This document shows positions 38,399 through 49,035 of a stretch of 64,000 nucleotides of DNA, piece after piece (the stretch's first letter is position 1; each line of letters opens with the position of its first letter). The DNA comes from Asticcacaulis sp. MM231 (lineage in GTDB: Bacteria; Pseudomonadota; Alphaproteobacteria; Caulobacterales; Caulobacteraceae): positions 248,001 to 312,000 of the forward strand of contig NZ_OZ075108.1 in assembly GCF_964186625.1 (NCBI RefSeq). Direction: 5' to 3'. The position numbers and the translations under genes were made by a program. The notes beneath the pieces were generated by a model, which saw only the letters and a program-made list of their open reading frames with translations, made no database searches and was not told the origin of the DNA.

Positions 38399-40111
38399 TC
38401 ACTCAATCTCGACCAGAACGGCCTTATCGGCCACTTGATCACCGGTCGCTGCATGAACAGCCCGCACCAAGCCCGCCTTAGGCGCCTTCATAGTGTGTTC
38501 GATCTTCATGGCGCCGAGGATCAGAAGCTTTTGGCCCTTCTCGACCGTCTCTCCAGCTGTTACGAACACATCGAGCAGCTTGCCGGGCATCGGTGCCTTG
38601 ATGTCGCCGGAAGCGATCATTTCTTCGCCGGCCTCGGCTTTCAAATTCAATGGCGCGCGCGATGGCAGATTGAGTATCCAGCCGGTGATATCGTTCCATG
38701 GCGAGGTCGGATCGGCCGGTGATGGCGCCATCTCGCTGTCGGCCCAGGGCGCTAGCAGGCGTTCCTGATGACGGGCGATAAAGCCGGTGTCGATCTCGGC
38801 CGCCGCGAAGGCTTCATCGGATACCACACGGCGCAGAAAGCCGAGATTGGTCGCCAGTCCACGCAATTTTGTCTCGATCAGCGCCTCACGCATACGGCTC
38901 AGGGCCTGCTTGCGGTCCTTGCCATGGACGATGATCTTGGCAATCATCGGGTCATAAAACACGCTGACCTCATCGCCCTGTTCAACCGCGGATTCGATGC
39001 GGGCCGATGGCGGAAACTCCAGTCGTTCCAGCGTGCCGGTCGCCGGTAAAAAGTCGTTCTGCGGATCTTCAGCATAGAGCCGCGCCTCGATGGCATGGCC
39101 GGTGATCGTCAGGTCTTCTTGCGTCTTGGGCAGGGGTTCGCCCGCCGCCACGCGCAACTGCCATTCGACCAGATCAAGCCCCGTGATCGCCTCGGTCACC
39201 GAATGCTCGACCTGAAGGCGAGTATTCATTTCCATGAAATAGAACGGCGCGCCTTCGATGCCCTTTGACACATCAACAATGAATTCGACCGTGCCGGCGC
39301 CGCGATACTGAATGGCCTGTGCCGCTTTGACCGCCGCCTGTCCCATGGCCTGCCGCATGGCGTCCGGCAGGTTGGGCGCCGGGGCTTCCTCGATCACCTT
39401 CTGGTGGCGGCGTTGTAGCGAGCAATCGCGCTCGAACAGGTGCACCACGTTGCCGTGTTCGTCGGCGAACAACTGGATCTCGATATGGCGCGGCACCTCC
39501 AGATATTTCTCGATCAGCACCATGGGATCACCAAACGCCGCCTGACCTTCGCGTTGTGCCGAAAGCAGCGCATCGACAAAATCCACTGCCGCATCGACGC
39601 GCCGCATCCCCTTGCCGCCGCCGCCAGCTACCGCCTTGATCAACACGGGATAGTCGATCCGCGCAGCCTCTTTGGCAAGATGATCCGTGTCCTGATCATT
39701 GTCATGATAGCCGGGCGTCACGGGTACGCCCGCTGCCGTCATCAGGGCCTTGGCCGCGCCTTTCAGCGCCATGGCGCGGATGGCGTCGGGACGCGGGCCG
39801 ATAAAGGTCAGCCCCGCCGCCTCGCATGCTTCGGCGAAATCAGCGTTTTCCGACAGGAAACCATAGCCGGGATGGATAGCTTCGGCGCCGGTTTCCAGCG
39901 CCACCGCCATGATCCGATCGCCGCGCAGATAGCTGTCGCTAGCCGCCGCCGGGCCAATCAGCACGGCGTGGTCGGCCTCGCGCACGAAGGCGGCGCGGGC
40001 GTCAGCCTCGGAATAGACCGCGACCGTCTGCACATTCATCCGCTTACAGGTGCGGATGATGCGGCGGGCGATTTCTCCGCGATTGGCGATCAGGATCTTT
40101 TTGAACATCAA
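38399..40111 (-). CDS. mccA: Methylcrotonyl-CoA carboxylase, biotin-containing alpha subunit, shortened
   Basis: Carboxylates biotin for the beta subunit, which then carboxylates 3-methylcrotonyl-CoA. Biotin carboxylase domain (about 1-450) with ANRGEIARRI, the Gly-rich ATP loop KAVAGGGGKGMR, and EMNTRLQVEH; biotinyl domain at the C-terminus with the biotinylated Lys in ILGAMKIEHTM. Only about 60 residues lie between, whereas alpha subunits normally carry a BT domain of about 100 residues there; total 570 against about 650-670. GWILNLPSR looks like the first strand of that domain, suggesting an internal loss. Operon order hydratase-mccA overlaps by four bases. Confidence 0.92.
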   Translation of the reverse strand: MMFKKILIANRGEIARRIIRTCKRMNVQTVAVYSEADARAAFVREADHAVLIGPAAASDSYLRGDRIMAVALETGAEAIHPGYGFLSENADFAEACEAAGLTFIGPRPDAIRAMALKGAAKALMTAAGVPVTPGYHDNDQDTDHLAKEAARIDYPVLIKAVAGGGGKGMRRVDAAVDFVDALLSAQREGQAAFGDPMVLIEKYLEVPRHIEIQLFADEHGNVVHLFERDCSLQRRHQKVIEEAPAPNLPDAMRQAMGQAAVKAAQAIQYRGAGTVEFIVDVSKGIEGAPFYFMEMNTRLQVEHSVTEAITGLDLVEWQLRVAAGEPLPKTQEDLTITGHAIEARLYAEDPQNDFLPATGTLERLEFPPSARIESAVEQGDEVSVFYDPMIAKIIVHGKDRKQALSRMREALIETKLRGLATNLGFLRRVVSDEAFAAAEIDTGFIARHQERLLAPWADSEMAPSPADPTSPWNDITGWILNLPSRAPLNLKAEAGEEMIASGDIKAPMPGKLLDVFVTAGETVEKGQKLLILGAMKIEHTMKAPKAGLVRAVHAATGDQVADKAVLVEIE

Positions 40112-40875
40112 GAGGTCCAGTTGGGTTTGCGCTTAGCTAAAAACGCGCTGATGCCTTCGCGGCCTTCGTCGGAGGCGCGCCGCGTGGCGATGCGGTGGGA
40201 GGTCATATCTGCCTTGTCATCCATTCTGGTGATGTCGCTGATCAGGTCCTTGGCGTCGGGGATGGCTTCCGGACCACCTGCGAGCAAGGCCTCCACCACC
40301 TTGGCACCCTCCGCTTCCAGGGCGCTGGACACTTCGTGGATCAGACCGATGCGCAGGGCTTCTGCGGCGGAAAAGCGCTCACCGGTTAGCATATAGCGTC
40401 GCGCCGCCGATTGACCGATCTTGGCGATGACAAAGGGGGAAATCACCGCAGGAATCAGCCCCAGCCGCACTTCCGTCAGGCCGAACATCGTTTCCGGCTG
40501 GGCGATGACGATATCGCAGCAGGCAATCAGCCCGATGCCGCCGCCAAAGGCCGCGCTCTGCACCAGACCGATCACCGGCTTGGGGCAGGTATTGAGCGTA
40601 TCGAACATCTTCGCCATCCCCTGGGCATCCTCGCGGTTGGCGTATTCGTCCTGCTCAGCGCCGCGCTGCATCCAGTTAAGGTCGGCGCCGGCGGAGAAAC
40701 TGGCGCCATTGCCGGCCAGCACGATAACGCGCACGCCGTCTTGCTTGCCCAGATCGGTGAAGGCGTCGGTCAGTTCGCCGATCATGCCTTCATTGAAAGC
40801 GTTATGAACGGCGGGGCGGTTGAGGGTGACGCGGACCACGCCACGTTCGTCGGCGTCTACGGTGATATCCTGCAT
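40108..40875 (-). CDS. liuC: Enoyl-CoA hydratase, probable methylglutaconyl-CoA hydratase
   Basis: Crotonase-fold protein of 255 residues with the oxyanion loops SFSAGADLNWM and AAFGGGIGLIACCDIVIA and the catalytic Glu in FGLTEVRLGLIP. Between the two methylcrotonyl-CoA carboxylase genes it most probably hydrates 3-methylglutaconyl-CoA to HMG-CoA. The frame is open upstream to 41007, but AAGGAA eight bases before the ATG at 40875 and the family start decide. Overlaps mccA by four bases and follows mccB by 17 bp. Confidence 0.9.
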   Translation of the reverse strand: MQDITVDADERGVVRVTLNRPAVHNAFNEGMIGELTDAFTDLGKQDGVRVIVLAGNGASFSAGADLNWMQRGAEQDEYANREDAQGMAKMFDTLNTCPKPVIGLVQSAAFGGGIGLIACCDIVIAQPETMFGLTEVRLGLIPAVISPFVIAKIGQSAARRYMLTGERFSAAEALRIGLIHEVSSALEAEGAKVVEALLAGGPEAIPDAKDLISDITRMDDKADMTSHRIATRRASDEGREGISAFLAKRKPNWTS

Positions 40876-40892
40876 GGTGGTTTCCTTGTTGG

Positions 40893-42500
40893 TTACATCC
40901 TGAAGACACCAAAGGTGGTGGGTGCGATGGGCGCATTCAATGCGGCGGATAGTCCCAGGCCCAAAATGCGACGGGTATCGGCTGGATCGATGACGCCATC
41001 GTCCCACAGGCGCGCGGAGGCGTAATAGGGGTGACCCTGCGCTTCGTAGGTGTCGCGGATCGGGGTCTTGAAGGCGGCTTCATCCTCGGCGCTCCACTGA
41101 CCGCCTTTAGCTTCGATACCGTCGCGTTTGACGGTGGCCAGCACATTGGCCGCCTGTTCGCCACCCATGACCGAGATACGCGCATTGGGCCACATCCACA
41201 GAAAGCGCGGATCGTAGGCGCGCCCGCACATGCCGTAATTACCGGCGCCGTAGCTCCCGCCGATAATGACGGTGAATTTCGGCACATTGGCGCAGGCGAC
41301 GGCGGTCACCATCTTGGCGCCATGGCGGGCGATGCCTTCGTTCTCATAGTGCCGGCCCACCATGAAGCCGTTGATATTTTGCAGAAAAATCAACGGAATG
41401 CCGCGCTGACAACACAGTTCTATAAAATGAGAACCTTTCAGCGCGCTCTCGGAAAACAGCACGCCATTGTTGGCGACAATCCCGACAGGATAACCGTAAA
41501 GATGCGCAAAACCGCAGACCAGGGTTTCGCCGTAAAGCTTTTTGAATTCGTCGAATTCGGAGCCATCGACCAGCCGCGCGATCACCTCACGCACATCATA
41601 GGGCTGGCGGCTATCGGCGGGAATGATGCCATAAAGCGTCTCAGCGTCATACACAGGTTCGACCACAGGCCTTGTCGCCAGATCGACCTTTTTTGTCCGG
41701 TTGAGGTGGCTGACGATACGGCGGGTAATGGCGAGCGCATCGGCATCATTGGCGGCCAGGTGATCGACCACACCGGAAATCCGCGCATGGACGTCGCCGC
41801 CGCCTAGGTCTTCCGAAGTCACGATCTCACCTGTGGCGGCTTTCACCAGCGGCGGGCCGGCCAGAAAGATCGTGCCCTGCTTTTGCACGATGACCAACTC
41901 ATCCGACATGGCCGGCACATAGGCGCCGCCGGCGGTGCAGGAGCCCATGACCACGGCGATCTGGGGGATGCCCCTGGCGGACATCTGCGCCTGATTGAAG
42001 AAGATGCGGCCGAAATCGTCCTTGTCCGGAAACACCTCGTCCTGATTGGGCAGGTTGGCGCCGCCGGAATCGACCATGTAGACGCACGGCAGGTTGTTGG
42101 TCTGGGCGATTTCCTGCGCGCGCAGGTGCTTCTTGACGGTGAGGGGGTAGTAGGTGCCGCCTTTTACAGTGGCGTCGTTGCAGACAATGACGCATTCCTG
42201 GCCGTTGATGCGGCCGATGCCGGTGATCAGGCCGGCCGCTGGCACCACGTCGTCATAAACCTTGTGGGCCGCCATCGCTGACAGTTCAAGGAAGGGCGAA
42301 CCGGGATCGAGCAGGCCATTAATCCGGTCGCGTGGCAGCAGCTTGCCGCGCTGCGTGTGCTTGTCACGCGCTGCCGGCGAACCGCCAAGCGCGATCTGTG
42401 CGGATATTTGGCGCAGATCATCGACCATAGCCATCATGGCGGCGGCGTTGGCGATGAAGGCGTCTGACGCCGTATCGATCTCGCTTTTGAAAACACTCAT
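40893..42500 (-). CDS. mccB: Methylcrotonyl-CoA carboxylase, carboxyltransferase beta subunit
   Basis: Transfers CO2 from biotin to 3-methylcrotonyl-CoA. The 535-residue protein has the N-terminal [16 protein letters not shown], the [19 protein letters not shown] loop and [15 protein letters not shown] typical of MccB, and the C-terminal [19 protein letters not shown]. The start at 42500 has AGCAGGGC at ribosome-site distance; the upstream extension to 42545 is not conserved. First gene of the leucine operon, divergent from a LysR gene. Confidence 0.95.
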   Translation of the reverse strand: MSVFKSEIDTASDAFIANAAAMMAMVDDLRQISAQIALGGSPAARDKHTQRGKLLPRDRINGLLDPGSPFLELSAMAAHKVYDDVVPAAGLITGIGRINGQECVIVCNDATVKGGTYYPLTVKKHLRAQEIAQTNNLPCVYMVDSGGANLPNQDEVFPDKDDFGRIFFNQAQMSARGIPQIAVVMGSCTAGGAYVPAMSDELVIVQKQGTIFLAGPPLVKAATGEIVTSEDLGGGDVHARISGVVDHLAANDADALAITRRIVSHLNRTKKVDLATRPVVEPVYDAETLYGIIPADSRQPYDVREVIARLVDGSEFDEFKKLYGETLVCGFAHLYGYPVGIVANNGVLFSESALKGSHFIELCCQRGIPLIFLQNINGFMVGRHYENEGIARHGAKMVTAVACANVPKFTVIIGGSYGAGNYGMCGRAYDPRFLWMWPNARISVMGGEQAANVLATVKRDGIEAKGGQWSAEDEAAFKTPIRDTYEAQGHPYYASARLWDDGVIDPADTRRILGLGLSAALNAPIAPTTFGVFRM

Positions 42501-42595
42501 AAGCCCTGCTTGTGTAAACTCCATGCGAAAATACGCCCTTTTCATGAATTGGAAAAATTGATAATAACTATTCTAATCATAGAAAGTATTTATCA

Positions 42596-43465
42596 ATGGA
42601 ACTGTACTTGCTGCGCTATTTTCTGGCCGTGGTCGAGACCGGCAGTTTCACCAAGGCGGCGGGCGCCTGCCTGATCACCCAGCCAACGCTGTCGGCGGGT
42701 ATCAAGCGGCTGGAAGACCAGATCGGCGTCGCGCTTTTTATCCGCAACAACAAGCGGGTATCGCTGACCACGGCCGGTGCGCGTTTCCTGCCCCGCGCCA
42801 AGGCGATCCTGCACGAGGTCAATATGGCGTCGGCCGAGATTGCCCAGACAGATCAGGCCGATGTGCTGCGTCTGGGTGTGTTGCAAACCTTGCCATCGGC
42901 CTTGGTGGCCCGCCTGCTGGTCGGCTTTGCCGCCGCTCACCCCGGTATCCGTTTCGACCTGTTCGACGGCACCGAACAGGAACTGCTCAATCGTCTTGAT
43001 GAGCGAGGCATCGACTTCGCGCTATCCCTGCGCCGTGTTGAGGATGACACCAGCCTTGCCTTGTTCGAGGAAGGCTATCAACTGGCCCTGTCGCGCCAGC
43101 ATCGTCTGGCCGCAGAGCGCATCATTCGCGGTGAGGATCTGGCCAATGAGTCGATGATCGTGCGCTCGCGCTGCGAGGTGCTGTCGGAGACCAGCCGCCA
43201 TTTCACCGATCGCAATGTCCGGCCGCCGCTGGTTTATCGCACGGCGCAGGATGAACGCGCGCTCAGCATGGTGGGGGCGGGCGTCGGCATCACCGTTATG
43301 CCGGAGAGCTACACGGCACCCGATGTGGTGCGCATCCCGATGAAGGGCTTCAATCCCCGCCGCACTGTGGCGCTTTTCCTGCCACGCTTCAGTTTACCGC
43401 AGCGCCTGAAGGACACAGCGGAGGCCTTTACAGGGTTTACAAGGCCGTTTTACCGGCGAGGCTAG
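42596..43465 (+). CDS. LysR-family transcriptional regulator, divergent from the leucine operon
   Basis: A 289-residue regulator with N-terminal winged helix (LLRYFLAVVETGSFTKAAGACLITQPTLSAGIKRLE) and a substrate-binding effector domain (about 90-285). Divergent from mccB with 95 bp between the starts, which is AT-rich and contains a loose dyad TGATAATA...TTCTAATCA (about 42560-42580) of the T-N11-A kind. Regulation of the leucine operon is likely from position; many proteobacteria use the MerR-type LiuR or TetR-type LiuQ for this job instead. Confidence 0.88.
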   Translation: MELYLLRYFLAVVETGSFTKAAGACLITQPTLSAGIKRLEDQIGVALFIRNNKRVSLTTAGARFLPRAKAILHEVNMASAEIAQTDQADVLRLGVLQTLPSALVARLLVGFAAAHPGIRFDLFDGTEQELLNRLDERGIDFALSLRRVEDDTSLALFEEGYQLALSRQHRLAAERIIRGEDLANESMIVRSRCEVLSETSRHFTDRNVRPPLVYRTAQDERALSMVGAGVGITVMPESYTAPDVVRIPMKGFNPRRTVALFLPRFSLPQRLKDTAEAFTGFTRPFYRRG

Positions 43466-43467
43466 GG

Positions 43468-44088
43468 CTATTCATCCGCGATGATGATGGCCGGGTTCTC
43501 CGGTAGCGGAAAATCGAACAGTCCGAAGTCGAGCGCTTTTTGCGGACGCGCCGCCAGCAGCGGGCTCTGCGACAGGGCCGCAATCTCTTCCGGCGTCAGG
43601 TCTTTGCCATTGGCTTTCTTGCGCAAATGCCGCGCCTGGCCGACCGGCGCGAGGCCCGCCGCCTTAACCTGCGCCACGGTCATGATCTTCCAGTAGCTGA
43701 GCGACAATTGCCACACGGTGGCTATCGGGGCTTTGGCTTTCGGCCAGCGCTCGCCTTCGCTGAACACGGGTTTTATCGCCTTGGGCTTGCCCCGCAGCGC
43801 ATCGCGCGGTCGGCAGACCAGGGTGCAGAAACGGTCCTCAGCCGCAGGTGTAAAGGCGTGATCCTTTCGGTCGTCCTCAACAAGGCCCTTGTAAGCGTTC
43901 AGCGCTTCATCGCGACTCTCATACAGCGGGCCCACAGCCTGGGTCACAAAGGTGACGCGTGCTTCGGCCCGCGCTTCGGCTTCTTTCTCGCGCACAGCGC
44001 GCTGCGGCCACGACTCTTTATGACCCGCCTTGAGGAAGGCGAGCATATCATAGGCATCCGAAGCTATGGGGTAGGCGATAAGCGACAT
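43468..44088 (-). CDS. Conserved hypothetical protein
   Basis: 206 residues, soluble, charged N-terminal half (EKEAEARAEARV) and a C-terminal part with WQLSLSYWKIM and KKANGKDLTPEEIAAL. No signal peptide or membrane segment and no family that I recognise. The coding bias matches the neighbours. Its stop is 3 bp from that of the convergent LysR gene. Confidence 0.75.
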   Translation of the reverse strand: MSLIAYPIASDAYDMLAFLKAGHKESWPQRAVREKEAEARAEARVTFVTQAVGPLYESRDEALNAYKGLVEDDRKDHAFTPAAEDRFCTLVCRPRDALRGKPKAIKPVFSEGERWPKAKAPIATVWQLSLSYWKIMTVAQVKAAGLAPVGQARHLRKKANGKDLTPEEIAALSQSPLLAARPQKALDFGLFDFPLPENPAIIIADE

Positions 44089-44179
44089 AGGTTGTTCACG
44101 TTTTGATCCGAGCGGCAGATTAGACCGTAATATCCCTTTGTGGCAAATTTTTCGTTAGGGCCTCGTCGCTTTTTGAGAT

Positions 44180-44743
44180 TTACGCGCCGGGACGCACCTG
44201 CGTCAGGACCACGGGCGTCTTTTCGCCCTTAGTATCGAGCATATAGCCGCGCCACACCTGATCGACGTCCTTGTGCAGGTTCAGAATGGTGGGGGAACGC
44301 GCACCGCCGACGAAATAGTTCACTTCGAGATCGCGGCCGGTCAGGGTGATGTCTGACACAAAGCCCGAGTTGTTCATGCCGAAGCCGGCCAGCATGGAGC
44401 GCCACGCGCCTTCGAGACGGCCGCTGACCATGTTCTCGCTGCGCAGTTCCAGCCCGACCAGCTTGCGGCCATCGGCGGCGGTGACGACCCACGAGCCCTC
44501 CATGTTGCCGATCTGATTTTCCTTAGAGGCATAGGCCTGGAAGATGCCGGAATCGTAGGTCAGTTCCTGCGAATTTTTCGGGCCTTCGTAGTCGCGGCGA
44601 TAGGCGTCGACGCCCACACCGCCGCCAGTCGCCGGCGCAACAGGGCCGTTGCCTTTAGCCGTGGTTGTTGGCCGATAGGGTTGCGGGCTATCGGGCAGGT
44701 CTTGCGCCAGCAAGGCGGCGGAAAGGATCAGGGAGGTAATCAC
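44180..44743 (-). CDS. Small secreted hypothetical protein
   Basis: 187 residues; a short hydrophobic N-terminus (MITSLILSAALLAQDLP) looks like a signal peptide with cleavage near LAQ. The mature part is mostly predicted beta (SWVVTAADGRKLVGLELRSE, DITLTGRDLEVNYFVGG), with no Cys and no recognised family. It is divergent from sdhC. Confidence 0.7.
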   Translation of the reverse strand: MITSLILSAALLAQDLPDSPQPYRPTTTAKGNGPVAPATGGGVGVDAYRRDYEGPKNSQELTYDSGIFQAYASKENQIGNMEGSWVVTAADGRKLVGLELRSENMVSGRLEGAWRSMLAGFGMNNSGFVSDITLTGRDLEVNYFVGGARSPTILNLHKDVDQVWRGYMLDTKGEKTPVVLTQVRPGA

Positions 44744-45078
44744 CAGGGGTACACTCGCTACTGTGGAGAGGGGGATGCATCAGCTTAAGGCTATGCGCCT
44801 GCATCTTAAGAATTCATTCACCTCATCAGGGAAACACAGGATTTTGTCGAAGCTGCGACGTCATGCCTTAAAGATTAAGTCACATCTCTGTGAAACCCTG
44901 AAAGTGCTACCAGATGTGCGGATGCGAAGCGTTCGCGCAACCCTGTGGCAAAAAAGCGGTTTCTCTATAGAAAGCTTGATTGACAGCACCGTTTCAGGGT
45001 CTAAAAGACCCGCAAGTGTAACCGTACCCGGCTGCGTTTCCGCGCGCCGTACAAGACATGGGTTTAAGGCCGCATCAT
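44744..45078. other. Long leader region of sdhCDAB
   Basis: 335 bp without a gene, holding the predicted sdh promoter (44980-45007). An imperfect inverted repeat, ACCCTGAAAGTGCT (about 44903-44916) against AGCACCGTTTCAGGGT (about 44985-45000), brackets 70 bp upstream of it. Confidence 0.45.
44980..45011 (+). promoter_or_regulatory. Candidate sigma-73 type promoter of sdhCDAB with overlapping palindrome
   Basis: TTGACAG (44980-44986), 13-bp spacer, TCTAAAAG (45000-45007) matches the Caulobacter housekeeping pattern TTGACGS-N10-14-GCTANAWC well. The minus-10 lies inside a perfect palindrome GGGTCT-AAA-AGACCC (44997-45011), a plausible operator. Confidence 0.55.
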
Positions 45079-45492
45079 ATGTCTCAGACGCCCTCACAGC
45101 TTCCCCGCCGTCCGCTTTCGCCGCATTTGCAGATCTGGCGCTGGCACATCACCATGTTCAGCTCGATCATGCACCGCGTCACCGGCTCTGCCTCGGTGGC
45201 CGGGGCCATCCTGATCGCCGCCTGGCTGGTGGCGCTCGCCATGGGACGCGAAGCCTATACCTGCTTCATGACGCTGGCCTCATCGCCTCTGGGTCTTCTG
45301 GTCTGGTTCGGCCTGTCACTGGCCGGCTTCGTCCACTTGACCGGCGGTCTGCGCCACCTGATCTGGGACACCGGCACCGGCTTCGAGCCGAAGAAGGCCG
45401 ACCAGATCGCCTTGTGGACCATGATCCTCGGCGTCGTTCTCACCCTCGCCTTCTGGGCGGTTCTTTTCGCTACCGGTAAGGTGATCCTCTGA
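45079..45492 (+). CDS. sdhC: Succinate dehydrogenase cytochrome b556 subunit
   Basis: Membrane anchor of complex II. 137 residues, three membrane helices, with the quinone-site region MFSSIMHRVTG and the heme-ligand His in HLTGGLRHLIWD. First gene of sdhCDAB; its stop overlaps the sdhD start by one base. The ATG at 45079 is preferred to 45058 because RPLSPHLQIWRWH follows at family distance. Confidence 0.95.
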   Translation: MSQTPSQLPRRPLSPHLQIWRWHITMFSSIMHRVTGSASVAGAILIAAWLVALAMGREAYTCFMTLASSPLGLLVWFGLSLAGFVHLTGGLRHLIWDTGTGFEPKKADQIALWTMILGVVLTLAFWAVLFATGKVIL

Positions 45493-45878
45493 TGAGCGAC
45501 AATCGTGACGTCGGCGCCAAGAGCGTCAAATCCTGGAAAAAATCCGACCACCACGGCGCCGGCGAATGGCTGGCCGAACGTGGCACCTCGCTGGTCCTGA
45601 TCCCGCTGACCCTTTGGGCGGCCTATGCGGCCTATTCGATTGCCGGCGGCGGTTTCGATGCCGCTATCGCCTTCGCCCGCGCGCCGCTGAATGCCGGCCT
45701 GATCGCGCTTACCATGCTGATCTCGGTCTGGCACATGTATATGGGCGTCAAGGTCATCATCGATGACTATCTGCAGGGCGGCCTGCGCGGCTTTTCCATC
45801 TTCCTTACCTTTCTCCTGAGTGCGGCTCTCGTTCTTGCCACCGGCTACGCGCTCTTTGTTCTGCATCAGGGGGCGTAA
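45492..45878 (+). CDS. sdhD: Succinate dehydrogenase hydrophobic membrane anchor subunit
   Basis: 128 residues with three membrane helices. [21 protein letters not shown] and [18 protein letters not shown] carry the conserved Arg, heme-ligand His and Asp-Tyr pair of the quinone site. Overlaps sdhC by one base and precedes sdhA by 4 bp. Confidence 0.95.
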   Translation: MSDNRDVGAKSVKSWKKSDHHGAGEWLAERGTSLVLIPLTLWAAYAAYSIAGGGFDAAIAFARAPLNAGLIALTMLISVWHMYMGVKVIIDDYLQGGLRGFSIFLTFLLSAALVLATGYALFVLHQGA

Positions 45879-45882
45879 GCTC

Positions 45883-47679
45883 ATGTCTGCCAAGAAGCCT
45901 TACAACATCATCTATCACGACTATGACGTGGTCGTGGTCGGCGCCGGTGGTTCCGGTCTGCGTGCCGCGCTCGGCGCCGGTCAGGCCGGTCTGAAAACCG
46001 CCTGCATAACCAAGGTCTTCCCGACCCGCTCGCACACCGTGGCCGCCCAGGGTGGCGTCGCCGCGTCGCTCGGCAATATGGGCGAAGACAAGTGGGAATG
46101 GCACATGTACGACACCGTCAAGGGGTCGGACTGGCTTGGCGATCAGGACGCCATCGAATATCTCGTGCGTAACGCCCCCAAGGCCGTTTACGAGCTGGAA
46201 CACTGGGGCGTGCCCTTCTCGCGCACCGAGGATGGCAAGATCTACCAACGCCCCTTCGGCGGCATGACCAAGAACTTCGGCGAAGGCCCGGTGCAGCGCA
46301 CCTGCGCCGCTGCCGACCGCACCGGTCACGCCATGCTGCACACCCTCTATGGCCAGTCCCTGCGCAATGACGTCGAGTTCTTTATCGAGCACTTTGCCCT
46401 CGACCTGATCATGGACGACGGCGTTTGCCGCGGCGTTACCACCTGGCAGCTCGACAACGGCGACATCCACGTGTTCCGCGCCCATCTCGTCATTCTGGCG
46501 ACCGGCGGTTATGGCCGCGCCTATTTCTCGGCCACCTCGGCCCACACCTGCACCGGTGACGGCAACGCTATGGTGCTGCGCGCCGGCCTGCCTTTGCAGG
46601 ACATGGAGTTCGTGCAGTTCCACCCGACCGGCATCTATGGTTCGGGGTGCCTGATTACCGAAGGCGCGCGCGGCGAGGGCGGTTACCTGACCAACTCGGC
46701 CGGTGAACGCTTCATGGAGCGCTACGCTCCCTCGGCGAAAGACCTGGCTTCGCGTGACGTCGTGTCGCGCTCGATGACCATGGAAATCCGCGAAGGTCGT
46801 GGCGTCGGTCCGAAGAAGGACCACATCTTCCTCCACCTTGATCACCTGCCGCCGGAAATCCTGCACAAGCGTCTGCCGGGCATCTCGGAAAGCGCCAAGA
46901 TTTTCGCCGGCGTTGATGTGACCAAGGAGCCGATCCCGGTTATCCCGACCGTCCACTACAATATGGGCGGTATCCCGACCAATTATCACGGCGAAGTCCT
47001 GACCAAGGTCGGCGACAATGCCGATACGGTCGTGCCCGGCCTGATGGCCGTCGGCGAAGCGGCCTGCGTCTCGGTGCATGGCGCCAACCGCCTCGGCTCC
47101 AACTCGCTGATCGACCTCGTCGTCTTCGGCCGCGCCGCTGGCCTGCGCTCGAAAGAGCTGGTCAAGCCGAACACGCCGCACAAGGAATTGGCGCCGAGCG
47201 TCGTCCAGAAGCACCTCGATCGCCTTGATACGTTCCGCTACGCTGACGGCAAGACGCCGGTTGCCAAGCTGCGTCTCGACATGCAGATCGCCATGCAGCA
47301 GGACGCCGCCGTCTTCCGCACCGGCGAGACCTTGCAGCAGGGCGTGTCGCGCCTCGACGCCATCCATACGGCGTCCAACGATCTCGGTATCAAGGATCGT
47401 GGCATCATCTGGAACACTGACCTGATCGAAGCGCTGGAATATGACAACCTGATCAATCAGGCGGTGGTGACGGTCAATTCGGCCGCTAACCGAGAGGAAA
47501 GCCGTGGCGCTCACGCTCGTGAGGACTTCCCGAACCGTAATGACGAGGTCTGGATGAAGCACAGCCTGATGTGGATCGACACCCAGTCCGGCCAGGTGAA
47601 GGCCGATTTCCGCCCGGTCCACACCTACACCATGACGAACGATATCGCCTATATCCAGCCTAAAGCGCGTGTGTACTAG
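45883..47679 (+). CDS. sdhA: Succinate dehydrogenase flavoprotein subunit
   Basis: Oxidises succinate to fumarate with covalently bound FAD. 598 residues with [16 protein letters not shown] dinucleotide fold, flavinylation His in [14 protein letters not shown], substrate loop [11 protein letters not shown] and the C-terminal active-site Arg region [19 protein letters not shown]. The frame opens at 45820 inside sdhD; the ATG at 45883, four bases after the sdhD stop, is the family start. Confidence 0.98.
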   Translation: MSAKKPYNIIYHDYDVVVVGAGGSGLRAALGAGQAGLKTACITKVFPTRSHTVAAQGGVAASLGNMGEDKWEWHMYDTVKGSDWLGDQDAIEYLVRNAPKAVYELEHWGVPFSRTEDGKIYQRPFGGMTKNFGEGPVQRTCAAADRTGHAMLHTLYGQSLRNDVEFFIEHFALDLIMDDGVCRGVTTWQLDNGDIHVFRAHLVILATGGYGRAYFSATSAHTCTGDGNAMVLRAGLPLQDMEFVQFHPTGIYGSGCLITEGARGEGGYLTNSAGERFMERYAPSAKDLASRDVVSRSMTMEIREGRGVGPKKDHIFLHLDHLPPEILHKRLPGISESAKIFAGVDVTKEPIPVIPTVHYNMGGIPTNYHGEVLTKVGDNADTVVPGLMAVGEAACVSVHGANRLGSNSLIDLVVFGRAAGLRSKELVKPNTPHKELAPSVVQKHLDRLDTFRYADGKTPVAKLRLDMQIAMQQDAAVFRTGETLQQGVSRLDAIHTASNDLGIKDRGIIWNTDLIEALEYDNLINQAVVTVNSAANREESRGAHAREDFPNRNDEVWMKHSLMWIDTQSGQVKADFRPVHTYTMTNDIAYIQPKARVY

Positions 47680-47692
47680 GAGCGTATGACAG

Positions 47693-48466
47693 ATGGTTGA
47701 ACTGACCCTTCCCCGCAACTCGAAAGTCAAGGCCGGCAAACGCTACAAGGCCGCCAAGAAGACCAAGACGACGCGCACCTACAAGATCTATCGCTTCGAT
47801 CCGGATTCGGGTGAAAATCCACGCTGGGACACCTACGAGGTCGACTCGGCCGATCACGGCCCGATGCTGCTCAACTCGCTGATCCACATCAAGAACAACG
47901 TCGATTCGACCCTGGCGTTCCGCCGCTCATGCCGCGAAGGCATCTGCGGCTCCTGCGCCATGAATATCGGCGGTCGCAACACCCTGGCCTGCACCAAGGG
48001 CCACGACGAGTTCAAGGGCGACATCACCATCGCGCCCCTGCCGCACATGCCGGTGGTGAAAGACCTGATCCCCGATCTGTCGGGCTTCTACAACCAGTAC
48101 GCCTCGATCGAGCCGTGGCTGGAATCGAAGACCCCCGATCCGGAACAGGAACGCCTGCAAACGCCGGCGAACCGTGACAAGCTCGACGGCCTTTATGAGT
48201 GCATTCTGTGCGCCTGCTGCTCGACCTCGTGCCCCAGCTACTGGTGGAACCAGGACAAGTACCTTGGGCCCGCAGCCCTGCTGCAAGCCTATCGTTGGCT
48301 GGCGGATTCACGCGACGAGAACACCACGGCGCGTCTCGAAGCGCTGGAGGATCCCTTCAAGCTCTATCGCTGCCACACCATCATGAACTGCGCTCAGGTC
48401 TGCCCGAAGGGTCTTAACCCCGCCAAGGCGATCGCCGAGATCAAGAAGATGATGCCCGCGAAGTAA
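47693..48466 (+). CDS. sdhB: Succinate dehydrogenase iron-sulfur subunit
   Basis: Carries electrons from FAD to quinone. 257 residues with the 2Fe-2S cysteines ([13 protein letters not shown], then LACTK) and the 4Fe-4S/3Fe-4S cysteines ([16 protein letters not shown] and [17 protein letters not shown]). An N-terminal extension of about 20 Lys-rich residues precedes the ferredoxin domain, as in other alphaproteobacteria. Last gene of the operon. Confidence 0.98.
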   Translation: MVELTLPRNSKVKAGKRYKAAKKTKTTRTYKIYRFDPDSGENPRWDTYEVDSADHGPMLLNSLIHIKNNVDSTLAFRRSCREGICGSCAMNIGGRNTLACTKGHDEFKGDITIAPLPHMPVVKDLIPDLSGFYNQYASIEPWLESKTPDPEQERLQTPANRDKLDGLYECILCACCSTSCPSYWWNQDKYLGPAALLQAYRWLADSRDENTTARLEALEDPFKLYRCHTIMNCAQVCPKGLNPAKAIAEIKKMMPAK

Positions 48467-48470
48467 TCGT

Positions 48471-48927
<457 letters not shown>

Positions 48928-49035
48928 GAATATGAACGCCGTTCAAGTTCTTTATTGAACAATGTTCACAATCTGATATCGTGACGTCCGGCAGTGCCTC
49001 CGCTGTCGCCCTGGACGCCTTTCAAGGAAACCACG

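Noticed and set aside
45805-47739. 644-residue open frame antisense to sdhA
   Set aside because: Shadow of high-GC coding on the opposite strand; sdhA is certain.
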